From NCBI GenBank assembly GCA_024399275.1, contig JAKSHS010000001.1, forward strand, positions 121,976 through 185,975: 64,000 nucleotides of DNA, read 5' to 3'. The notes below the pieces were generated by a model that did no database searches, was not told the DNA's origin, and saw only the letters and a program-made list of their open reading frames with translations. The stretch's first letter is position 1, and each line of letters opens with the position of its first letter. Source of the stretch: an archaeon (lineage in GTDB: Archaea; Thermoplasmatota; Thermoplasmata; Methanomassiliicoccales; Methanomethylophilaceae). This document shows positions 1-8,249 of this stretch, in pieces. The translations under genes and the position numbers were made by a program.

Positions 1-1309
1 TTGCAATTTGTTCTCTGCCACCCACGGATGCAGCGTAATTTCTTAATTGCATTGCAATTTCAACTGCTGTTGAGCCACCACCCGTGACCATCATCCCATC
101 CTCGATTGCAACCTTTGTAACTGACCATGCATCTATGAGTGATCTTTCAATCTCGTCAACAATATGCTTAGTCCCGCCTCTAACAAGAATCGAAACAGAC
201 TTCGCATTATCCACACCACTCACAAAGGTCATTGCTTCATCCTGAATCTTTTTTACTTCGACAAGTCCCGCTTTTCCAAGATCTGATTCTTCAAGTTCTG
301 CAATCTTGTTGACTATGCTACCCCCGGTAGACGCCGCAAGTTTCTCCATGTCTGACTTCTTAACGCGTCTCGCAGCGTAAATGCCCTCTTTCGCAAGGAA
401 ATGCTGCGCCAAATCATCGATTCCTTTCTGGCAAAAGACAACATTCGCACCCGTCGCCTTGACATGCTCGACCATTCTTCTAAGTATGTTCTCTTCTTCC
501 ATAAGAAAATCATTAAGCTTCGCGGGGTCGGTAATTTTAATTTTTGCCTCCACTTCTGTCTTTTTAATTTCAAAAGCAGCATCAATAAGAGCCACTTTCG
601 CATCTTTAATAACCTTAGGCATTGCCGAATGAACCGGCTCCTTGTCAATTATTAGGCCTTTAACAATCTGAGTCTCCTCCATAGATGCCCCGGTCTTTTT
701 CACTGTCTGAATGTTATTCAAGTCTACTTTATACCCGCCATCCCTTGTCTTCTCCGTAACAGTTCTGACAGCATCAACAACTATGTTTCCAAAGAAATTC
801 TTCGACGAACTGATCTGCTTACTATTCATAGAGGTTTCCGCAATTTGCCTAAGAGTCTCTGTATCATCAATCGAAACTTTCATAGAAATGTCTGCAAGAA
901 TCTTCTGTGCTTCTGCATTTGCAAGTCTATATCCTCCTGCAATAATCGTCGGGTGAACATTTGCATCAATCATATCCAGAGATTTTTTAAGAAGCTCTCC
1001 TGCAAGAATAACTGCTGTCGTTGTTCCATCTCCAACCTCCGAATCTTGTGTCTTAGCAACCTCAACAAGCATCTTCGCTGCTGGATGTTGGACATCGATT
1101 TCCTTAAGAATTGTCACGCCGTCATTGGTGATAACAACATCGCCCATCGAATCGACAAGCATTTTGTCCATTCCTCTAGGTCCCAGACTGCTCCTTACTG
1201 CATCGGAAATAACTCTTGCTGCAGCTATATTGTTGAACTGAGCGTCCTTTCCCTTGTCTCTTTTAGTACCTTCCTTGAGGATCACTATAGGTGTATTACC
1301 CATTCCCAT
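1..1309 (-). CDS. thsA: Thermosome (group II chaperonin) subunit, 3' truncated by window edge
   Basis: ATP-dependent group II chaperonin subunit that forms the archaeal double-ring folding chamber in the cytoplasm. About 436 codons are in the window; the C-terminal part lies beyond base 1. The frame opens at an ATG at 1309 ([11 protein letters not shown]), preceded by a GGAGGAAGAG ribosome site. Family signatures seen: [12 protein letters not shown] near residue 40, [16 protein letters not shown] near residue 90, the substrate-binding apical domain with GADV/GANV-type segments, and the terminal [10 protein letters not shown] motif just before the edge. The family is usually about 540 residues, so roughly 100 are missing. 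Whether it is an alpha or beta subunit cannot be decided, and the symbol is only indicative. Confidence 0.95.
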   Translation of the reverse strand, partial: MGMGNTPIVILKEGTKRDKGKDAQFNNIAAARVISDAVRSSLGPRGMDKMLVDSMGDVVITNDGVTILKEIDVQHPAAKMLVEVAKTQDSEVGDGTTTAVILAGELLKKSLDMIDANVHPTIIAGGYRLANAEAQKILADISMKVSIDDTETLRQIAETSMNSKQISSSKNFFGNIVVDAVRTVTEKTRDGGYKVDLNNIQTVKKTGASMEETQIVKGLIIDKEPVHSAMPKVIKDAKVALIDAAFEIKKTEVEAKIKITDPAKLNDFLMEEENILRRMVEHVKATGANVVFCQKGIDDLAQHFLAKEGIYAARRVKKSDMEKLAASTGGSIVNKIAELEESDLGKAGLVEVKKIQDEAMTFVSGVDNAKSVSILVRGGTKHIVDEIERSLIDAWSVTKVAIEDGMMVTGGGSTAVEIAMQLRNYAASVGGREQIA

Positions 1310-1482
1310 GCTTCTCTTCCTCCTCCAATACGTTACTGCGACGCCTAAAGTTGTTCTTCTATATAAATATCATTTATCTCTTCAAACAAACAAGCGGACA
1401 AGTACTCAATTACTCACGTAGCTATATGTAAAGATTAAAGGAATGTGAGTCGATTAGAGATAGCCTAGTGAGGCCTATTCGT

Positions 1483-1977
1483 ATGAATAAAATACCATTT
1501 TCAATCGAAGGTTACACTCTCACAAAAATAAAAAAAAGTGATGACGTAAACTACTTCCTTTCATGCATCAAAAAAACGATCCTCGAATCTGTTTCCGACA
1601 TAGAAAAAAACTTGTCCGATTTTTGGATAGACGATATAATGTCCGTGGCAAATTGCAAACTATCTAAAGGTATAATGTTCAACGAAGCGTTTAAACTTAG
1701 TAACAAAACACAAAACATTGGAATACTCTGGATGGGAAAATCTAAGGATCAATATACATGCGACGATACAGGGTATTTACTAGGCATATTTATTGAAGAG
1801 AACGAAAGAAGGAAAGGGCTCGGTCAAGCATTGCTTAACTCAGCAGAACTTTGGTGTAAATTCAATTCTCTTATGAGCATAACTCTGAACGTGGGAGCAC
1901 ACAACAGAGAAGCCCTAAGCCTTTATTTGTCATCCGGATATAAACCTCAATCCACGGTTATGAAAAAGTTCATTTAA
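1483..1977 (+). CDS. GNAT-family N-acetyltransferase
   Basis: A protein of 164 residues with the acetyl-CoA binding signature of GCN5-related acetyltransferases: the RRKGLGQALL loop (motif A) after a beta strand (GYLLGIFI), then motif B, NREALSLYLSSGYKP, typical of the C-terminal part of the fold. The substrate is unknown; GNAT proteins acetylate proteins, amino sugars or small molecules. The ATG at 1483 is chosen because GTGAGG at 1468-1473 sits about 9 bases upstream; a GTG at 1468 is an in-frame alternative. It stands alone between the divergent thermosome gene and a small membrane protein gene. Confidence 0.8.
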   Translation: MNKIPFSIEGYTLTKIKKSDDVNYFLSCIKKTILESVSDIEKNLSDFWIDDIMSVANCKLSKGIMFNEAFKLSNKTQNIGILWMGKSKDQYTCDDTGYLLGIFIEENERRKGLGQALLNSAELWCKFNSLMSITLNVGAHNREALSLYLSSGYKPQSTVMKKFI

Positions 1978-2083
1978 CATCTTCGCCACATATCTCAATC
2001 TGTACACTAATCCCCCTAGTCTCTAAAGTGTATCATTGGAAGACACGTGACAAACTCTTACCGCGCATATTCGATAGCAGCAT

Positions 2084-2104
2084 CCATGCTCATGTAAAGC
2101 ATGG
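2084..2104. repeat. Perfect 7-bp inverted repeat (hairpin), intergenic
   Basis: CCATGCT at 2084-2090 and AGCATGG at 2098-2104 are perfect complements around a 7-base loop, followed by TTCTTT. It lies in the roughly 420-base gene-free stretch between the GNAT gene and the small membrane protein gene. It may be a weak terminator or a chance hairpin. Nothing else recognisable was found there except the long-range inverted repeat at 2244/2380. Confidence 0.35.
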
Positions 2105-2400
2105 TTCTTTATCTAAATTCTTCCCCTGCATACCCCTTTTGTTAAACTATCTAACCAATAGACCCAAAAATGTATGAATTTCTAATAGGGTGAATACAAG
2201 CATTCCATAAACATACATGCATAAGTTAAACATAACTTCCAGGCCCAGTGTAGTTATCAACTATATACTTGTACAACACGTTTAATTACAACTCAAAAAT
2301 TTCCCAACCACTTTTGCAGTACCTAATTACTACTACCTTATTCAACACTCAACCAAAATGGTTATTAAACGAAACAGTAGTAACCACACTGGGTACAGTT

Positions 2401-2766
2401 ATGGCCAATAGACCAAAGACCGCCGCCGGAGCTTCCGCCTTAGGAACCATTGGTGGCATTATAACAGTTACCGGAATGGCATATAATCTCCATGCGGATG
2501 GGGACACTCTAATGTACATCGGGCTTTACTTGCTAGTCGCGATTTTGTTTTTTTCATCGGCAGGTTTTTTGTATTGGAATGGGAAAAGTAATTACCCCTC
2601 ACTTATCTTCATCGAATTACTGAACATTGCTGTGATCATGACAAGTATTGCTTTAGAAACAGATTTCAAAAATCTAGGAACTATCCTCGCTGTGATTGCT
2701 GTTCTTATTGCTTTGCTATCCATTCCGGAGTCAGTTAGAAAGTGGATCGCTTGGGATAGACTGTGA
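2401..2766 (+). CDS. Small four-helix integral membrane protein, function unknown
   Basis: Not recognised. The likely start is the ATG at 2401 (MANRPKTAAGAS), giving 121 residues; the frame stays open upstream to a TTG at 2269, but that part does not look membrane-protein-like. Four hydrophobic segments can be seen: about residues 13-31 (GTIGGIITVTGM), 40-60 (LYLLVAILFF), 67-85 (LIFIELLNIAVIM) and 93-112 (LGTILAVIAVLIALL), ending in a charged tail. No signal peptide or catalytic motif is visible. No Shine-Dalgarno is seen, so the mRNA may be leaderless. It lies 81 bases upstream of the riboflavin kinase gene, with its own stop and no overlap. Confidence 0.6.
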   Translation: MANRPKTAAGASALGTIGGIITVTGMAYNLHADGDTLMYIGLYLLVAILFFSSAGFLYWNGKSNYPSLIFIELLNIAVIMTSIALETDFKNLGTILAVIAVLIALLSIPESVRKWIAWDRL

Positions 2767-2814
2767 TTCCTAACCCTTTCAACCTATTTTATACGCTATC
2801 ATGCTCCGGGGCAA

Positions 2815-2825
2815 GCTTTATTACC
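2815..2825 (+). promoter_or_regulatory. TATA box for the riboflavin kinase gene
   Basis: GCTTTATTACC is centred about 28 bases before the ATG at 2848. There is no Shine-Dalgarno between, so transcription probably begins at or next to the start codon (leaderless mRNA). The same spacing recurs at several other genes in this window. Confidence 0.5.
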
Positions 2826-2847
2826 GCACCAGGGCTAATCTAGCCCG

Positions 2848-3504
2848 ATGGACGAGAAGTACACCCTAGTCCTCAAAAAGATTGCTCTTCTTGGCGGCCT
2901 AGACGACTATGTTGTAGTGTCATCGGGAGAATTAGGAAACGAGCTGAGAATAAGTCAACAGTCTGCCTCTAAAAGAATCTTAAGGCTTCTGGACATGGGA
3001 CTTATAACTCGTGATCTCGGCGCAAGGAGGCAGCGCATCAGGCTTACAGACAAAGGAATCGAAGCCATAAGGAAGGAATATATAGAATACCGGAGAATTT
3101 TTGAATCTGAGGGCTGCATAATTCTTCACGGAGTAGTCACGTCCGGAATGGGTGAAGGCAAATATTACGTTTGCCAGAAAGATTATATGAGCCAGTTCGA
3201 GAAAGTTCTTGGTTATATCCCATATGAAGGCACTTTTAACGTTGCTATCAATAAAGGTGAGCTTGGAAAATTAGACATCATTAAAAATGCTGAGGGAGTA
3301 GTCATTAAAGGATTTTCCAGCACAAGTAGAAGTTTCGGAGACGTTACTCTATATAAAGCGAAAATACACAATGTAGATTGCGCAGTCATAGTACCGAAAA
3401 GATCTCATTATAAGGAAATACTGGAGATTGTTTGTCAATTTCACATTAGAAGAACATTCGGCCTTTCCGAAGGAGATCCAGTAGACCTCAGAGTAGAACT
3501 TTAA
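2848..3504 (+). CDS. ribK: CTP-dependent riboflavin kinase with N-terminal winged-helix domain
   Basis: Makes FMN from riboflavin using CTP as phosphate donor (archaeal RibK, unrelated to bacterial RibF). Residues about 1-85 form a winged helix-turn-helix domain (GELGNELRISQQSASKRILRL) of the MarR-like type often fused to archaeal RibK. The kinase domain follows: LHGVVTSGMGEGKYYV near residues 93-108 is the nucleotide-binding loop, and GYIPYEGTFNVAIN near 126-139 carries the metal/substrate residues. The length of 218 matches fused family members. The HTH suggests DNA binding and self-regulation, as inferred for relatives; this is not shown by the sequence alone. Confidence 0.92.
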   Translation: MDEKYTLVLKKIALLGGLDDYVVVSSGELGNELRISQQSASKRILRLLDMGLITRDLGARRQRIRLTDKGIEAIRKEYIEYRRIFESEGCIILHGVVTSGMGEGKYYVCQKDYMSQFEKVLGYIPYEGTFNVAINKGELGKLDIIKNAEGVVIKGFSSTSRSFGDVTLYKAKIHNVDCAVIVPKRSHYKEILEIVCQFHIRRTFGLSEGDPVDLRVEL

Positions 3505-3541
3505 ACTATTTCCTCACTATTCTAACGTATCGTGGGGACAT

Positions 3542-3578
3542 TGCGCAATCACTCACTCTGGTGAGTTCACATTGTGCA
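3542..3578. repeat. Two-tier hairpin downstream of ribK
   Basis: Outer arms TGCGCAAT (3542-3549) and ATTGTGCA (3571-3578) pair over 8 positions with one G-U. Inner arms ACTCAC (3551-3556) and GTGAGT (3561-3566) pair perfectly around a TCTG loop. There is no T-run after it, so it is not a standard terminator. It could be a processing or structured RNA element. The rest of 3579-3720 shows nothing recognisable. Confidence 0.45.
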
Positions 3579-3727
3579 CACAGAATTCATAAACTGGAAT
3601 AAGAGTAAATTTCACGCTTATCACATCATGTTCTATTCAAACCTAAAACCACATCGCACACAACACGCAAATAATTCAAACTATCGTTCCCTTTCCAAAA
3701 ATATGCGCTGCACAGTCCAACCAAATA

Positions 3728-3737
3728 TTTTTAAATA
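3728..3737 (+). promoter_or_regulatory. TATA box for tRNA-Glu
   Basis: TTTTTAAATA is centred about 27 bases upstream of the first base of the tRNA at 3759, the expected archaeal TBP distance for a tRNA transcribed with little or no leader. Confidence 0.6.
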
Positions 3738-3758
3738 GTATCTATCATGACCACCGGA

Positions 3759-3831
3759 GCTCATGTAGTGTAGCGGCCAATCATTCGGCCCTTTCGAGGC
3801 CGGTACTCGGGTTCGAATCCCGACATGAGCA
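3759..3831 (+). tRNA. tRNA-Glu (UUC)
   Basis: The acceptor stem GCTCATG pairs perfectly with CATGAGC at the 3' end. The anticodon stem CGGCC/GGCCG encloses the loop CTTTCGA with anticodon TTC. The T arm is TCGGG-TTCGAAT-CCCGA. The discriminator is A and the next bases are CCG, so the 3' CCA is not encoded. No intron is visible. Confidence 0.95.
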
Positions 3832-4032
3832 CCGTGACATTCACCCTCACACCGAGTGGTCGTACACATCTGGCATTCCAATTGGCAGATCGCGCGGCAG
3901 ACATGAAACATGATGGTGACACACATCTGTCGAATCCCAAGAGGCGTCTCAGAAAATGCACTCTCTGCACATCCTCACTGACAGTCCCAGCATTCTATTC
4001 TGCACACCATACATTAAGATATAATCGCGCTA

Positions 4033-5175
4033 TCACGAAACGTTTCTAAAATTTGTGCTCCAATCAAGGCTCGGCATCCTCTTCATTTTCCTATTGTAGT
4101 CCTCACCTTGAATTATACACTCTCCAATATTTGATCTAGTAATTCTCTTAACAATTGGAAGTTTCCTTGGGTGCGCCTTCAGGATGGCATTTGCGAGATT
4201 CTTATCAAAGCAGGGATACATTCTCAATTTTTCAAGATTCCAGTTGTCTATTAAATCATAAACCCTTTCTATACCCTCATTATAAAACTCCGAGGCAAAG
4301 ATATTGACAACTGACACATCGTCACTTAATATCATCACATTAGATCCACGAATAGAATACTCGCCGCCATTAAACGATATTGCAAGACCTTCAGAAGCCC
4401 GAACCAGATCCAACGTCTGGTAGTCACTTGCATCACTTCCTATATAAATAGTCGAATCAAGATCGATGCGGTTTCTCCTCCGTATTTCAAGAAGCTGACG
4501 TATTTTTTCATTAGAGCCGACAAACTCGATATTCTTCATATCACTACCAATACTCATGTTCGAAAAAATATCATGTAAATCCTTATCTAATTCTGAAACT
4601 ATTGCAGCATCATCTGCGTCTAAATATCTTGATTTAGACACAATGTAAGATATTTTAGGAATACGAAGAGTAGATATTCTCGATGCAATCTCCCTGATAC
4701 GCCTGCCTTCCTGCCTATTTATGTTGGATGTATCAAAATCAATATGCGTACAGAATACATCGTCAAACCGGAAACCAGTACACTCGCAGAATCTCATAAC
4801 GTAATGTATCAAAGATCTAGTCATAATGTACGTCGGCATTAAACATCTAAGATACTGTATAACATCAAACACCTTCGGAGCAACCATCAGCGTATCTTTT
4901 ACAAAAGAATAGACCGAACTATCTGTGACGCCATATGCCTTGAGAAATGGAAACACCATCTTCATAACGGATTCCATTTCCATGTCATTCCTCATGAGAA
5001 CATATGTCGTAATATACTCATATCTTGACAAAACATCAAAGATGTGTTCGCCATTTCGAATGAACCTCCCGCACAACGCCCTAACAAAGTTGTTTTTCGA
5101 AAGAATCCCACTACAGCTTAGAGCAATCTGTTTTTCATCAACAAACCCAAATTCATCTATCAAATCATATTCCAT
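4033..5175 (-). CDS. EhaR-like HAD-superfamily protein with degenerate nucleophile motif
   Basis: A protein of 380 residues resembling archaeal HAD-fold proteins of the EhaR type (named after an energy-converting hydrogenase subunit but widespread without the hydrogenase). Shared features are the FPFLKAYGVT segment near residue 75, the IMTRSLIHYVMRFCECTGF segment near 118, and the IYIGSDASDY ... LAISFNGGEYSIR block near 245-270, equivalent to HAD motif IV. The expected N-terminal DxxG nucleophile motif (DCEGPIS in relatives as I recall them) reads SCSGILS here, so the catalytic Asp appears lost. Its start overlaps the end of the formyltransferase-like gene by 11 bases, implying translational coupling. 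Function unknown; assignment is by pattern memory only. Confidence 0.55.
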   Translation of the reverse strand: MEYDLIDEFGFVDEKQIALSCSGILSKNNFVRALCGRFIRNGEHIFDVLSRYEYITTYVLMRNDMEMESVMKMVFPFLKAYGVTDSSVYSFVKDTLMVAPKVFDVIQYLRCLMPTYIMTRSLIHYVMRFCECTGFRFDDVFCTHIDFDTSNINRQEGRRIREIASRISTLRIPKISYIVSKSRYLDADDAAIVSELDKDLHDIFSNMSIGSDMKNIEFVGSNEKIRQLLEIRRRNRIDLDSTIYIGSDASDYQTLDLVRASEGLAISFNGGEYSIRGSNVMILSDDVSVVNIFASEFYNEGIERVYDLIDNWNLEKLRMYPCFDKNLANAILKAHPRKLPIVKRITRSNIGECIIQGEDYNRKMKRMPSLDWSTNFRNVS

Positions 5176-6016
5176 CTACTGGATCACCGATCTTCTCATC
5201 GACTATTAAACTTAGATCGTACGGATAATTCAACTGTTTTCCGTTAACATAGGGCTTTTTTTCCTTAATACAAAGATCACCGCTCGCAAATTTTCTAATT
5301 GTCTCTACTATAAGAGGTAACTCTCGCTTTGCTCCATCTTCTCGTATTTTTTTGAAAAGCGGCAATTCTGCCCCCTCATCAGCAACTATTTCATCTAATG
5401 TCTTCGTTTCTAGCCTTTTGTCGAGGTCCATCCAAAGATCGACATATTCTCTATTATGTATCGAAAATTCGCAATACGTTATCGGTGAACCTCTATCCCA
5501 TTCAGGAGTACAAACATGCATCATTGCCCCTTGATAAATTTCATTGTTTCGAATAAGCTGCCAAATGACTTCCTTCCACGTTCCCTTTGGACCATTTGGA
5601 AGTGCAGGATGCAAATTCACAAAATCATACTGAGTGCATGTTACGTTATCTAACCATAACATATAACCGGCCAATATTCCGAGATCAAACATCCTGTTTC
5701 TAATTTTCCTGCGAATCTCATTTCCGTATTCTTCCCTCCATCGTTCCCTATCCACTTTCCAAAGGTTCGGTTTAAATGACCTCCACGAGACAACTATGAG
5801 GGGTATATCGTAGTCTTTGATCATATCAAAAAACTGGGTCCTTTGTTCCCCGTAAAGATGAAAATCGTCGTCAATGCCCTCGTTACAAAAAACAAAAGAA
5901 ATCTCAATATCCAGCGTTCCATCCGCCTTCTTATCCATAACTTTTTGGAGAAGATTTCTAGAACCAGGACCCCTGCCTGTGGAAAACCATCCAAGCCTGA
6001 GCATAATAGCAGCCAT
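5165..6016 (-). CDS. Formyltransferase-fold (GART-like) protein
   Basis: Resembles the formyl_trans_N domain of methionyl-tRNA and glycinamide ribonucleotide formyltransferases. The catalytic Asn and His are in FVNLHPALPNGPKG near residue 140, with the downstream GAMMHVCTPEWDRGSP near 185 supplying the expected Asp. The N terminus (LGWFSTGRGPGSRNLLQ) matches the usual substrate-binding strand and loop. At 283 residues it is longer than PurN (about 200) and has an unassigned C-terminal extension. The ATG at 6016 is chosen over the upstream TTG at 6025; TTTAATA lies about 20 bases upstream, suggesting a short or absent leader. The acceptor is unknown. It is co-transcribed with the EhaR-like gene. 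Confidence 0.7.
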   Translation of the reverse strand: MAAIMLRLGWFSTGRGPGSRNLLQKVMDKKADGTLDIEISFVFCNEGIDDDFHLYGEQRTQFFDMIKDYDIPLIVVSWRSFKPNLWKVDRERWREEYGNEIRRKIRNRMFDLGILAGYMLWLDNVTCTQYDFVNLHPALPNGPKGTWKEVIWQLIRNNEIYQGAMMHVCTPEWDRGSPITYCEFSIHNREYVDLWMDLDKRLETKTLDEIVADEGAELPLFKKIREDGAKRELPLIVETIRKFASGDLCIKEKKPYVNGKQLNYPYDLSLIVDEKIGDPVDGI

Positions 6017-6058
6017 GTGACGCAACTATTAAAGATAATTCCTAGTACCTAAATGGAC

Positions 6059-6463
6059 TCAAACATCTAAAACAACAGTAAGTGAAGGAGGGTTTCTACT
6101 TATCGAAAGCATGTGATACGTCACCGCTTTGATCTCAGATTTCGGACGATGCTTTGATCTGTTCAAAGGTTCCCCCAATGCTATACACCTGACTTTACAA
6201 TCCTCAAAAACTATACTAAACTTATTAAAAACCAGAGAGTCACAATCTAGTATGAAGAGGAGTTCCGATAACAATGAATACAACTTGTCCTCAATATCCC
6301 TGGCACATATCTCAATCACTCTCTCCAATTTGTGCTCGATCGTCGATGCATCTACAATTTGATCAAACATTGCGTAGGCGGCATTTTCAAAACACTCCTC
6401 TAAATTCCTGCCAGTGCATCTCACCATTACATCGGCAGTATGCTCAAGAAGTTCATACTTCAT
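6059..6463 (-). CDS. Archease, RtcB tRNA-ligase cofactor
   Basis: Archease promotes guanylylation and turnover of the RNA ligase RtcB used in tRNA splicing. The 134-residue protein starts MKYELLEHTADVMVRCTG, the family signature with the metal-binding His-Thr-Ala-Asp, continues with LEECFENAAYAMFD, and ends KAVTYHMLSIS...VVLDV, also conserved. The ATG at 6463 is chosen over a GTG at 6469. No Shine-Dalgarno is seen, but a TTTTTTAATC TATA-like stretch lies about 28 bases upstream, so a leaderless mRNA is likely. RtcB is not in the window. Confidence 0.9.
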   Translation of the reverse strand: MKYELLEHTADVMVRCTGRNLEECFENAAYAMFDQIVDASTIEHKLERVIEICARDIEDKLYSLLSELLFILDCDSLVFNKFSIVFEDCKVRCIALGEPLNRSKHRPKSEIKAVTYHMLSISRNPPSLTVVLDV

Positions 6464-6626
6464 AAACACACAGATAAATAGAGATTAAAAAATATCCGAC
6501 AACCACGCCTACCACCGTAGTGGCTTGGAAGGGCTGTTATCAATTAAATAAATCAAACTCGAAAAAATAGAGAGTATGTACAGTGAAAGTTCACCCTCAG
6601 AAATCAAAATAACTTTGTGATCATAC

Positions 6627-7715
6627 ATGAACGAAAGCAGAGCAGCAAAACTAATGACTAACGCGGACTGCGTTGATAAAATCATTATAATGAATGGAAG
6701 AGAACCATTTCTAGACAGTGTGTTTTGGTATTTAACAGAAATAAACACAGGTGTTTTTGAAGATGCGAAAGCGATAGTATCTAGAGATGGAACAGTTGAT
6801 ATAGTAGTCAATTCCCTCGAAGAAGAGTCTGCAAGAACAAGCAAATGCAACGTTCATATATACAAAAACGCAAAAGAGCACGAATCGATAATAAAGGAAC
6901 TGCTTGGCAACTCAAAAATCATCGGTATAAATGCGCCTTACGTAGCATACAATTCAATAATGCGTCTTAAGGAAATAAAAGAAAAACTGGAGATTATTGA
7001 TGTTTCAAAGGAAATAAGTCAAACTATCTCAGTCAAAGATAAAAAAGAAATCAAGGCAATCGAGAAAGCTTGCGATATAACATCCTCCGTAGCAAGTGAA
7101 CTACCCTTAGTATTATATGAAGGAATTTCTGAAAAGGAAGCTTCTGCAGAGGTAGATATTCGAATGAAAAAGTTAGGCAGCACAGGAAATGCCTTTGACA
7201 CAATAGCATGTTTTGGAACAAACTCCTCTGAACCACATCACGTCCCAAGCTCAAATAGACTAAAGAAAGGAGAAGCAGCTCTCTTCGATTTTGGAGCAAA
7301 ATTTGATATGTACTGTTCAGATCTCACAAGAACAATCTTTTTTAACAATCCAGATGAAAAACTCAAAAAAGCATACAATATCGTGCTGCGGGCACAAGAA
7401 GAAGGTATTGCTCTGATACGTGATGGTGCAAAAGCTAGCGATGTCGATTCGGCGGCCAGAAAGATAATAGACAACTCGGAATTCAAAGGACTTTTTATTC
7501 ACTCATTCGGGCATGGCATAGGAATGAATGTCCACCAGGGAATTTTCGTTTCACCAGGATCAAATCAGATTTTAAGAGCTGGCAACGTCATATCTGCAGA
7601 GCCAGGAATATATATCCCTGGTCTTGGAGGAATAAGGATAGAAGACACAATCCTTGTGACGGAAGACAGTTGTAGAAGGTTAACCAACTACGATCACAAC
7701 CTCACTATAGTCTAG
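6627..7715 (+). CDS. pepQ: M24-family metallopeptidase (Xaa-Pro dipeptidase type)
   Basis: Cytoplasmic aminopeptidase-fold metalloenzyme, probably cleaving X-Pro peptides. The C-terminal pita-bread domain shows all expected metal ligands: LFDFGAKFDMYCSDLTRT (two Asp) near residue 215-232, SFGHGIGMNVHQ (His) near 295, SAEPGIYIPG (Glu) near 328 and IRIEDTILV (Glu) near 340. The N-terminal creatinase-like domain covers about residues 1-135. The length of 362 is normal. GTGATC just upstream of the ATG is a good ribosome site. The gene ends in TAG and overlaps the convergent cyclophilin-fold gene by 4 bases. Confidence 0.88.
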   Translation: MNESRAAKLMTNADCVDKIIIMNGREPFLDSVFWYLTEINTGVFEDAKAIVSRDGTVDIVVNSLEEESARTSKCNVHIYKNAKEHESIIKELLGNSKIIGINAPYVAYNSIMRLKEIKEKLEIIDVSKEISQTISVKDKKEIKAIEKACDITSSVASELPLVLYEGISEKEASAEVDIRMKKLGSTGNAFDTIACFGTNSSEPHHVPSSNRLKKGEAALFDFGAKFDMYCSDLTRTIFFNNPDEKLKKAYNIVLRAQEEGIALIRDGAKASDVDSAARKIIDNSEFKGLFIHSFGHGIGMNVHQGIFVSPGSNQILRAGNVISAEPGIYIPGLGGIRIEDTILVTEDSCRRLTNYDHNLTIV

Positions 7716-8095
7716 TCAAAATCCCTATCCACAGTTATTTTTTGCCTGTCGCCAGCATTTTCTAGTTCCAAATAGTCTCCAATAATCCTTCCTATCTTTA
7801 TCACAGGATATCTTGACACTGGTTTACCGTCATCCTTGCTAAGAGGTGTTGAGTCAAAAAAGATACAAAATGCCCTAGCCTTTGGCCAATATGCAATATC
7901 GCCTCTTTCCAATGTCGTGACAACCTTTCCGGAAAGCATTCTATCATCGACCGGAAATTCAAAGTAAATCTCCCCTCCGAGCATATTGATCCTATTAGAG
8001 AATGGAAGAGAGAACCAAATGCTATTGGAAATATCAGAATCATCAAGTTCTGCGTTAAAGCAGGCATTCCTCGTTTGAATTAGAATCTTACTCAT
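7712..8095 (-). CDS. Cyclophilin-like fold protein (DUF369 type)
   Basis: A 127-residue protein resembling the archaeal/bacterial cyclophilin-like domain family of unknown role. Supporting features are an N-terminal strand with ILIQTRNACFNAEL, the NRINMLGGEIYFEFP segment near residue 38, the GDIAYWPKARAFCIFFDSTPLS segment near 70, and a C-terminal VIKIGRIIGD. Start at ATG 8095; an ATG at 8104 (MIKMSKIL) is an equally good alternative, and GATATATC about 25 bases upstream is a plausible TATA box. No enzymatic function can be claimed. Confidence 0.65.
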   Translation of the reverse strand: MSKILIQTRNACFNAELDDSDISNSIWFSLPFSNRINMLGGEIYFEFPVDDRMLSGKVVTTLERGDIAYWPKARAFCIFFDSTPLSKDDGKPVSRYPVIKIGRIIGDYLELENAGDRQKITVDRDFD

Positions 8096-8249
8096 TTTTA
8101 TCATCTGCGGTAGTACAGATATATCATAATCCTCCGCAGACACCAACCAAATCTCATTTATAATTTCGTTCTATCGTCATCTTATCCGCAACCTGCCAAG
8201 TAGTTTATTTATCTAGATAGAGTGTAACAACAAAAGAGGAGCGTTTGCT

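Noticed and set aside
845..1348. 167-codon plus-strand frame over the thermosome gene
   Set aside because: Cys/Asn/Ile-rich shadow of the thermosome reading frame.
3681..3970. Two minus-strand frames opposite tRNA-Glu (SGFEPEYRPRKG)
   Set aside because: Typical tRNA-antisense translations, not genes.
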